From the NCBI GenBank assembly GCA_038117265.1, contig JAYOFO010000112.1, forward strand, positions 1 to 6,291: DNA of 6,291 nucleotides, read 5' to 3'. Under the pieces are notes generated by a model. That model did no database searches. It had not been told where the DNA came from and worked only from the letters and a program-made list of their open reading frames with translations. Below are positions 1 to 4,733 of this stretch, piece by piece; within the stretch, counting starts at the first letter, position 1; every line of letters begins with the position of its first letter. The position numbers and the translations under genes were made by a program. Origin of the DNA: JAYPUG01 sp038117265. GTDB lineage: Bacteria; Pseudomonadota; Alphaproteobacteria; UBA6615.

Positions 1-443
1 CCGTCGCACCAGACCTCCCAGCCCAGGCCCCAGGCGCCCAGGGTGGGGCTTTCCCAATCGTCTTCGACGAAGCGGATGTCGTGGGCGCGCGCATCGATGC
101 CCAGCGCGGCCAGGCTGGCCAGGTACAGCTCCTGGCTGTCGGCGGGCGACGGCTTCAGGATCACCTGGAACTGGTAATAGTGCTGCAGCCGGTTGGGGTT
201 CTCGCCATACCGCCCGTCGGTCGGCCGGCGCGAAGGCTGGACATAGGCGGCCCGCCAGGGCTCGGGCCCCAACGCACGCAGGGTAGTCGCCGGGTGGAAC
301 GTGCCCGCCCCGACCTCCATGTCGTAGGGCTGCAGGATGACGCATCCCTGCTCCGCCCAGAACCTCTGCAGCGTGAGTATCAGGTCCTGAAAGCTGCGCG
401 ACGCCGCCGCCGGGCGAGCCGCATCGGAAGCCGTGTTCGTCAT
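1..443 (-). CDS. glyQ: Glycyl-tRNA synthetase alpha subunit, N-terminal part (cut by the window edge)
   Basis: This is the catalytic alpha chain of the heterotetrameric (alpha2beta2) bacterial glycyl-tRNA synthetase, which activates glycine with ATP and charges tRNA-Gly in the cytoplasm. The first 147 codons are present, about half of the usual length near 300 residues; the rest lies beyond the left edge. After a poorly conserved Ala-rich head of about 16 residues, the sequence is strongly family-like: FQDLILTLQRFW (18-29), GCVILQPYDMEVGAGTFHPA (33-52), AAYVQPSRRPTDGRYGENPN (65-84) and LQHYYQFQVILKPSP (86-100). The ATG at 443 is the only reasonable start, although the Shine-Dalgarno is weak. 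The glyS beta-subunit gene would be expected next, outside the window. A promoter at 482-510 gives a leader of about 30 nt, so glyQ can be transcribed independently of the upstream peptidase and small-protein genes. Identification is near certain. Confidence 0.97.
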   Translation of the reverse strand, partial: MTNTASDAARPAAASRSFQDLILTLQRFWAEQGCVILQPYDMEVGAGTFHPATTLRALGPEPWRAAYVQPSRRPTDGRYGENPNRLQHYYQFQVILKPSPADSQELYLASLAALGIDARAHDIRFVEDDWESPTLGAWGLGWEVWCD

Positions 444-481
444 TGTCCGGATGGATGTCCCAAAGCCTGTCGGCGTGCGGG

Positions 482-510
482 AAAATAGAAGCGGGGTCAC
501 GGCGGGTCAA
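482..510 (-). promoter_or_regulatory. Predicted sigma70-type promoter of glyQ
   Basis: Reading leftward, TTGACC (510-505) is followed by a 17-bp spacer and TATTTT (487-482). That is 5/6 and 4/6 matches to the consensus with ideal spacing. Transcription would start near 475, about 30 nt before the glyQ ATG. It lies wholly in the 97-bp gap between the small membrane protein gene and glyQ. It is seen in the sequence only; promoter function is inferred. Confidence 0.6.
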
Positions 511-526
511 GGCACGCCGGTGCCCT
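509..526 (-). other. Short GC-rich hairpin between the small membrane protein gene and glyQ
   Basis: An inverted repeat (GGCAC, 4-nt loop CGGC, GTGCC; extendable to 7 pairs with one G-U) begins 14 bp after the stop codon of the 64-residue gene. It overlaps the first bases of the glyQ -35 element. No T-tract follows it on the leftward strand, so it is not a classical intrinsic terminator. It might slow or partly stop read-through from the upstream genes. Function is uncertain. Confidence 0.3.
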
Positions 527-540
527 GTCGGGCGGGTGGC

Positions 541-735
541 CTAGCCGTCGTCGCGATCGCGGTTACGCACCACGTAGCTGTCCGTGTCGCGATCGTACTC
601 GGTATCGAAGGTCTCGGGGCCGTCGGGTTCGCGCGGCGCGCCCTGCGCACGGCGCCCGGCCACCTTGAATGCGATGACGACGAAGGCCACCACCGCGACG
701 AGGACGAGAAGCTTGGTGATCGAAAAACCGAACAT
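541..735 (-). CDS. Small single-span membrane protein of unknown function (64 aa)
   Basis: I do not recognise a named family with certainty. The N-terminus (MFGFSITKLLVLVAVVAFVVIAF) gives one hydrophobic segment at about residues 5-23. A basic stretch follows (KVAGRRA, 24-30), then a hydrophilic, charged tail rich in Asp and Arg that ends RNRDRDDG. The likely topology is one membrane helix with the basic tail in the cytoplasm. Similar short proteins starting MFGFS-TKLL, followed by a hydrophobic span, occur next to glyQ or peptidase genes in other alphaproteobacteria, and some of them carry a C-terminal Cys cluster. This one contains no Cys. The start lies 13 bp after the peptidase stop, with a GGCGGG stretch five bases upstream as a weak ribosome site, so the two are probably co-transcribed. 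The reading frame is supported by its clear membrane segment and its operon position. Function is unknown. Confidence 0.78.
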   Translation of the reverse strand: MFGFSITKLLVLVAVVAFVVIAFKVAGRRAQGAPREPDGPETFDTEYDRDTDSYVVRNRDRDDG

Positions 736-748
736 CGCGACCCGCCGT

Positions 749-1600
749 TCAGAGCCCGAACCGCGACCATAACAGCCGCTCTTCGACCGCGCCGATCACG
801 GCGTCGGCGATCCCTGCCGCAGCCCCCGGCCCCGGCCCGGCATCGGTCCGCGAAAACAGGCTGCGCAGCGCCGACCGCCGTTCGGGCACAGCCACCATGC
901 GGACCTTCTCGCCGAACCGCGCGCGCAACACGCCGCGCATGTCGCCGATCCCGTCGGCGAGGCCCAGCCCGACGGCCTCGGCACCCGTCCAGAACGCACC
1001 CGAAAACAGGTCCGGCGCCTCCTCGCGGAGCCGGTCGCCGCGACGCGACCGGACATATGTCTTGAAGCTTTCGTGGATCGCCGACTGGGCCGCCTTCAGG
1101 CGATCGACATCGTCGTCGCGCTCGGGCAGGAACGGATCCAGCGCCCCCTTATGGTCGCCGGCGGTGTGGACCCGGCGCTCGACCCCGTAGCGTCCGATCA
1201 GGTCCTGGAACCCGAACCCCGCGAAGATCACGCCGATCGAGCCCACGATCGAGGCTTCGGTCACGAAGATCTCGTCGGCCGCACAGGCGAGCCAGTAGCC
1301 GCCCGAGGCGGCCACGTCCTCGGCGAAGGCGATGACCGGGACATCCTTCTCCTCGGCCAGGGCACGAATGCGTTTCGCGATGAGGTCGGCTTGCGCCGCC
1401 GAACCGCCGGGCGAATTCACAACCAGCGCGACCGCGCTCAGGCGCGACGGCCGGAACGCCCGCTCGATGCGCGCGGCCTGGCTCTGCAGGCTGAGGCCGC
1501 CGCCCCGCAACCGCGACCCGGACGGCCCGATCGCCCCGTCGAGACGCAGGACGGAGACCACAGGGCGCTTGCGCCCGATGAACGGCAGTCGAATTCCCAT
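749..1600 (-). CDS. sppA: S49 (SppA/protease IV family) serine peptidase without an N-terminal anchor
   Basis: This is a 283-residue serine peptidase of the S49 family, whose members cut signal peptides and other membrane-associated peptides using a Ser-Lys dyad. The family hallmarks are VVNSPGGSAAQA (60-71, substrate and oxyanion region), the nucleophile Ser99 in DVAASGGYWLACAADEI (95-111), the segment SIVGSIGVIF (117-126) and the general base Lys151 in GDHKGALDPF (148-157), aligned by eye with Bacillus SppA. The length fits the short, single-domain form rather than the ~600-residue E. coli enzyme. Unlike many SppA proteins it has no N-terminal membrane helix: it starts MGIRLPFIGRKRPVVSVLRLDG, directly at the first strand. 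The ATG at 1600 fits this family; a GAGGGA stretch lies about 14 bases upstream, which is rather far. An 87-bp gap separates it from the methyltransferase gene, and the small membrane protein gene follows 13 bp downstream. Substrates are unknown. Confidence 0.93.
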   Translation of the reverse strand: MGIRLPFIGRKRPVVSVLRLDGAIGPSGSRLRGGGLSLQSQAARIERAFRPSRLSAVALVVNSPGGSAAQADLIAKRIRALAEEKDVPVIAFAEDVAASGGYWLACAADEIFVTEASIVGSIGVIFAGFGFQDLIGRYGVERRVHTAGDHKGALDPFLPERDDDVDRLKAAQSAIHESFKTYVRSRRGDRLREEAPDLFSGAFWTGAEAVGLGLADGIGDMRGVLRARFGEKVRMVAVPERRSALRSLFSRTDAGPGPGAAAGIADAVIGAVEERLLWSRFGL

Positions 1601-1687
1601 GCAACGAACATCGTCCCTCGGGCCCGCCGGATCAAGTGCCCGCCAAAGCAGCTTCCCTCACGACCGTGTGCCGCGGCGCGAATGGCG

Positions 1688-2425
1688 TCACGGGGTGAGC
1701 GGTGCACCCGCTTCGAGGACGGCGCGCGCGGCGGCGGTGTACGACCCATCGGCCTCGTGCAGGACCAGCCCCGAGCACAGGCGCATCGGCGCGCGGGAAT
1801 CCTTGTGCGCCGCCACCAGCACGCGCTTCGCGGCCGCGCCCGTGCGCGGCCATAGCGGGTACACGCAGATGTCGCCCGCGTGGGGCGCCAGCACCGCAAG
1901 GATGTCGTCGAGCCGGTCGGCCCGGTGCACGAGATGGACCCGACCGCCCGCACGCGCGCAATCGAGCATGAAGGACAGCCACGCAGCGAGCGGCACCGTC
2001 TCGACGTTCGCACGATCCCGGGCCGGGTCGGAACCGCGCCGGTCGGCGCGTTCGGGCGGCAGATAGGGCGGGTTGGACATGACGACGTCGTAAGCGCCGC
2101 GAAGCTCCGGTGCCGCGCCGTCGGCCACATCGCCGACCATCAGGTCGAGGCGCTCGGCGCACCCGTTCTCCCCGGCATTGATGCGGGCGCGGGCGATCGC
2201 CTCGGCGTCCGCATCGATGCCGTCGATGCGGATTTCGGGTACGCGGGCGGCGAGGCACAACGTCGCACCGCCGACGCCGCACCCGACGTCCAGCACGCGC
2301 GCCGGGCCGTCGAGCCCCACCGAGGCGGCCAGGAACACGGCGTCGATCGAGACCCGATAGCCGTCTGCCGCCTGGATCAGGCGAACGCGGCCACCCAGCA
2401 GCGTGTCGCGCGTCTCGCCGTTCAC
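1688..2425 (-). CDS. trmN6: TrmN6-like tRNA1(Val) (adenine37-N6)-methyltransferase
   Basis: This is a 245-residue class I SAM-dependent methyltransferase of the TrmN6/YfiC group. The E. coli member makes m6A at position 37 of tRNA1(Val). The N-terminal signature LLGGRVRLIQAADGYRVSID (9-28) is typical of the alphaproteobacterial members. The SAM-binding loop is VLDVGCGVGGATLCLAARVP (44-63), the acidic ribose-binding end of strand 2 is IDGIDADAEA (67-76), and motif IV is the N6-adenine catalytic tetrapeptide NPPY (118-121). The start is a GTG whose bases overlap the upstream stop (GTGA, 2425-2422). No Shine-Dalgarno is visible, so translation is probably coupled to the DUF2007 gene. An 87-bp gap precedes the peptidase gene. 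The methyltransferase class is certain; the exact tRNA or other nucleic acid target is transferred from the family and less sure. Confidence 0.88.
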   Translation of the reverse strand: MNGETRDTLLGGRVRLIQAADGYRVSIDAVFLAASVGLDGPARVLDVGCGVGGATLCLAARVPEIRIDGIDADAEAIARARINAGENGCAERLDLMVGDVADGAAPELRGAYDVVMSNPPYLPPERADRRGSDPARDRANVETVPLAAWLSFMLDCARAGGRVHLVHRADRLDDILAVLAPHAGDICVYPLWPRTGAAAKRVLVAAHKDSRAPMRLCSGLVLHEADGSYTAAARAVLEAGAPLTP

Positions 2426-2646
2426 GCGGAGCCGTCGGAATCTAGGATTTCCGCCTCGATGAGCGCCGCGCGGGCCGCATCGTAATCCTCGTCGAGGACC
2501 ATCAGCCGGCGCGGAATCGCGTTCGCGCTGCCCTCGAGGATCGACATGTGGGTGTCCAGGACCATGTGCTCGATGCCCGCGCCGCTGAGCAGCGCGCGCA
2601 ACAGCGACAGTTCGACAAGGTCGTTCGTGCGCAGCAACTCCCGCAC
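2422..2646 (-). CDS. DUF2007 domain protein (74 aa)
   Basis: This is a small cytoplasmic protein of the DUF2007 family (described as putative signal-transducing proteins). The whole length is one domain: MRELLRTNDLVELSLLRALLSGAGIE (1-26) is the beta-alpha unit typical of the family, followed by HMVLDTHMSILEGSANAIPRRLMVLDEDYDAARAAL (27-62). No catalytic motif is visible, and family members have no well-established function. The start is GTG at 2646 with a good Shine-Dalgarno, GGGAGA (2659-2654), seven bases upstream; no other in-frame start is available nearby upstream. It is the first gene of the leftward unit and overlaps the methyltransferase start by 4 bp. Placement between a divergent polyprenyl synthase and a TrmN6-like gene is common in alphaproteobacteria. 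The family call is confident; the role is unknown. Confidence 0.9.
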   Translation of the reverse strand: MRELLRTNDLVELSLLRALLSGAGIEHMVLDTHMSILEGSANAIPRRLMVLDEDYDAARAALIEAEILDSDGSA

Positions 2647-2685
2647 CCGGCCGTCTCCCGCGCGGTTGAATCTCCAGGGCGTTAC

Positions 2686-2713
2686 TTGACGCCCCTTCGA
2701 AACATCATATGCT
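2686..2713 (+). promoter_or_regulatory. Predicted sigma70-type promoter of the polyprenyl diphosphate synthase gene
   Basis: TTGACG (2686-2691, 5/6 matches), a 16-bp spacer and TATGCT (2708-2713, 4/6 matches) form a credible rightward promoter. Transcription would start near 2719-2721, leaving a leader of about 70 nt before the TTG start at 2790. The ATG at 2709 lies inside the -10 element and therefore upstream of the predicted transcript. This argues against translation from it. Confidence 0.6.
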
Positions 2714-2732
2714 CGCGCGGGTCCGATATCCG
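2704..2732 (-). promoter_or_regulatory. Possible leftward promoter of the DUF2007-trmN6 unit
   Basis: Leftward, TATGAT (2709-2704) matches the -10 consensus in 5 of 6 bases. The hexamer 17 bp upstream, CGGATA (2732-2727), is a poor -35 with only 3 matches, so activity would probably be weak or depend on an activator. Transcription would begin near 2697, about 50 nt before the GTG start. Its -10 overlaps that of the rightward promoter. Confidence 0.35.
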
Positions 2733-2760
2733 CTGATTTTCCCGACGCCGCACGGACCCG
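2718..2760 (+). other. 8-bp inverted repeat in the leader of the polyprenyl synthase mRNA
   Basis: CGGGTCCG (2718-2725) and CGGACCCG (2753-2760) are perfect reverse complements separated by 27 bases. The left arm coincides with the predicted transcription start, so the RNA would carry a stem-loop at or next to its 5' end, while the ribosome site at 2778-2782 stays outside the stem. No T-tract follows, so it is not an intrinsic terminator. It may protect the 5' end or be a protein binding site. Confidence 0.4.
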
Positions 2761-2777
2761 GCAAATCCACCGACGCT

Positions 2778-2782
2778 GGAGG
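2778..2782 (+). promoter_or_regulatory. Shine-Dalgarno GGAGG that fixes a TTG start
   Basis: A perfect GGAGG lies seven bases before the TTG at 2790. No comparable site precedes the in-frame ATG at 2709. It is the main evidence for starting the synthase at 2790. Confidence 0.75.
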
Positions 2783-2789
2783 TTGTCCC

Positions 2790-3812
2790 TTGGCCGTCAT
2801 CGCCCGCCTTTCGGGAGGCCGCACCGCCGCCGGTGCGAATGCGCTCGACCAACTCCGTGAGTTGTGCAAGGCCGATCTCTCTCGCGTCAACCAGCTCATC
2901 GTCGACCATATGCAGTCGAACGTTCCGCTGATCCCGGAACTGGCGGGGCACCTGGTCGCGGCCGGCGGCAAGCGAATCCGCCCGCTGCTCACCCTGGCCA
3001 GCGCGCGCCTATGCGGCTACGACGGCGCGAAGCATATCGGGCTCGCCGCCGCCGTCGAATTCATCCACACCGCAACGCTGCTTCACGACGACGTGGTCGA
3101 CGAATCCGACCTGCGCCGCGGCCGCGAGACGGCCAATGCCGTGTGGGGCAACCAGGCCAGCGTGCTGGTCGGCGACTTCCTGTTCAGCCGCTCCTTCCGC
3201 CTGATGGTCGAGAGCGAATCGCTCGAGGTGCTCGACATCCTCGCCAGCGCCAGCGCCGTGATCGCGGAGGGCGAGGTGGCCCAGCTCACCACCGCGAACG
3301 ACACGGCCACCACGGAAGAGGATTACCTCTTCGTCATCCGGTCCAAGACGGCGGCCCTGTTCGCCGCCGCGTGCAAGGTGGGGGGGCTGATCGCCGCGCG
3401 CGAGCGGGCCGACGCCGAAGCGCTCGAGCGCTATGGCGAGAATCTCGGGATCGCGTTCCAGCTGGTCGACGACTATCTCGACTATTCGGCGAACGCGGAG
3501 ACCCTGGGCAAGGAGGTCGGCGACGATTTCCGCGAGGGCAAGATCACGCTGCCGATCGTGCTGGCCATGCGGCGCGGCGATGCCGACGCGCAGGCATTCT
3601 GGCGGCGCACGCTGGAAGAGCTCGACCAGCAGCCCGGCGACCTCGAACGCGCCATCGAGATGCTGACGGCGAACGAGGCGCTGTCCGACACGCTGATCCG
3701 CGCGCGCGGCTATGCCGACACGGCCCGCGCGGCGCTGGCCGGGCTGCCCGACAACGCCCATCGCCAGGCGCTGGCCGACATCGTCGATTTCTGCGTCGAG
3801 CGCGCCTACTGA
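2790..3812 (+). CDS. ispB: Trans-polyprenyl diphosphate synthase (octaprenyl/decaprenyl type)
   Basis: This enzyme extends an allylic diphosphate with isopentenyl diphosphate units to make the long side chain of ubiquinone. From the TTG start it has 340 residues, normal for the family; the in-frame ATG at 2709 would add 27 residues that look unlike the family and sit inside the promoter. Motifs, in numbering from the TTG: GGKRIRP (59-65, diphosphate binding), the first Asp-rich motif HDDVVDESDLRRG (99-111, DDVVD 100-104), Lys186 in KTAALF, the second Asp-rich motif QLVDDYLDY (224-232, DDYLD 227-231) and GDDFREGKITLP (244-255). Residues 4 and 5 positions before the first motif are Thr and Ala; these are small, as in long-chain synthases. 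Alphaproteobacteria usually make Q10, so decaprenyl is the likelier product, but chain length cannot be read from sequence. The gene is divergent from the DUF2007 gene and its stop overlaps the convergent hydrolase gene by 7 bp. Confidence 0.95.
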   Translation: MAVIARLSGGRTAAGANALDQLRELCKADLSRVNQLIVDHMQSNVPLIPELAGHLVAAGGKRIRPLLTLASARLCGYDGAKHIGLAAAVEFIHTATLLHDDVVDESDLRRGRETANAVWGNQASVLVGDFLFSRSFRLMVESESLEVLDILASASAVIAEGEVAQLTTANDTATTEEDYLFVIRSKTAALFAAACKVGGLIAARERADAEALERYGENLGIAFQLVDDYLDYSANAETLGKEVGDDFREGKITLPIVLAMRRGDADAQAFWRRTLEELDQQPGDLERAIEMLTANEALSDTLIRARGYADTARAALAGLPDNAHRQALADIVDFCVERAY

Positions 3813-4717
3813 GCGTCCTGGCGTTCCGGCCGGGTCAGGAACCCGTGCAGGATGTGCAGGAACTGGTGCCGGTTGATGCCCAGCGTGCCGACATGGGCCT
3901 GCCCCGGAAGGATGATCAGCTGCTTGTCGACGGTGTTCAGCTTCATGAAGAACTCGACCACGTCGCGCTCGGTCGCGATGCCGTCATGCTCGCCGCGCAT
4001 GATCATCACCGGGCATGAAATCCGCTCCGGATCGACGACCGGCAGGTTCGCGCACATGTCGAGATAGGTGCCCGTCGGCATCGTGTCGCCGTACTGCATC
4101 TCGGCGTCGGCGAACGCCTCGGCCACCCCGTCCTCGACCAGCCCCGGCTTGTCGCGGTTGAAGATCGAGTGGAAGAAGGCGCGGTCGACGGGCCGCTTCG
4201 GGTTGGCCCGGAAATAGTCCAGATTCTCGGCGCGCTTCGCCAATGTGGGCGAGCCCTCGCCCGTCCACACGAAGGCATCGAGGATCAGCGAGCGCACCCG
4301 CGCGGGATTGTCCATCGCGAACATCCCCGCCCGCAGCGCGCCCGATGAGCTGCCGAAGACGTGGAAGCCGTCGGCGCCTGTCTCGCGCATCACGATCGGC
4401 AGGGCCGCCTCGAGGTCGCGCGCCCCGCTGGCAATGTCGGAGTTGGTGTCGGTGCGCGACGAGCGGCCATAATTCTCGTGGTCCATGGTCCACACGTCGA
4501 AGCCGCGTTCGGCGAACCACTCCATCACCGAGTAGCCCGGCTTGCCGGGCACCTCGAGATCGAACCCCGTGCGCGCGCACAGCGACGAGCCATGGACGAG
4601 GAACAGGACGGGCAATTGCCGGCCGTCGAACGCCTGCGCCCGCTTGCGGAAGACGTAGAGGTCGACGTCGCCCTTCTTCGCCCAGAATTCCTCGCCCGTG
4701 ATCGCCGCGTCGGCCAT
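3806..4717 (-). CDS. Alpha/beta-fold hydrolase (303 aa)
   Basis: This is a cytoplasmic alpha/beta hydrolase with no signal peptide; the substrate is unknown. Features in order are the oxyanion-type motif LFLVHGSS (38-45), the strand with its glycine turn WTMDHENYGRSSRT (76-89), and the nucleophile elbow VFGSSSGALRAG (120-131), a GxSxG motif with Ser124. Asp245 in RGEHDGIA (241-248) is the likely acid and His275 in GQAHVG (272-277) the likely base, so a full catalytic triad is visible. An insertion rich in aromatic and charged residues (about 157-225) is probably the cap domain. The ATG at 4717 is chosen because GGGGGAG (4729-4723) lies five bases upstream; a longer in-frame reading to 4879 would run into the upstream gene and has no family-like sequence. 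It begins 16 bp after the cardiolipin synthase stop, so the two are probably co-transcribed. An esterase or lipase acting on lipids is possible from context, but unproven. Confidence 0.9.
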   Translation of the reverse strand: MADAAITGEEFWAKKGDVDLYVFRKRAQAFDGRQLPVLFLVHGSSLCARTGFDLEVPGKPGYSVMEWFAERGFDVWTMDHENYGRSSRTDTNSDIASGARDLEAALPIVMRETGADGFHVFGSSSGALRAGMFAMDNPARVRSLILDAFVWTGEGSPTLAKRAENLDYFRANPKRPVDRAFFHSIFNRDKPGLVEDGVAEAFADAEMQYGDTMPTGTYLDMCANLPVVDPERISCPVMIMRGEHDGIATERDVVEFFMKLNTVDKQLIILPGQAHVGTLGINRHQFLHILHGFLTRPERQDAQ

Positions 4718-4722
4718 GTCCG

Positions 4723-4729
4723 CTCCCCC
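4723..4729 (-). promoter_or_regulatory. Shine-Dalgarno of the alpha/beta hydrolase gene
   Basis: GGGGGAG lies five bases before the ATG at 4717, within the 16-bp gap after the cardiolipin synthase stop. It sets the hydrolase start there rather than at the upstream in-frame ATG at 4879. Confidence 0.7.
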
Positions 4730-4733
4730 GCTT

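Noticed and set aside
433..1065. A rightward 210-residue open frame across the small protein and peptidase genes
   Set aside because: It is antisense to two well-supported genes, has an Arg/Pro-rich low-complexity translation, and no ribosome site or recognisable domain.
1601..1687. Possible separate promoter for the peptidase gene (TTGATC followed by GATGTT)
   Set aside because: The -10 match is only 3/6 and would place the transcript start almost at the ATG; read-through from the methyltransferase gene is just as likely.
3825..3842. Inverted repeat GTTCC...GGAAC near the convergent gene ends, considered as a terminator
   Set aside because: The stem is only 5 bp with a 10-base loop, lies inside the hydrolase coding sequence, and no T-tract follows on either strand.
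2864..4018. A rightward 384-residue open frame, longer than the synthase that it overlaps
   Set aside because: It is the +1-type shadow of the synthase gene in GC-rich sequence. Its translation is Arg/Ala/Gly-rich with no domain, whereas the overlapping frame has all polyprenyl synthase motifs.
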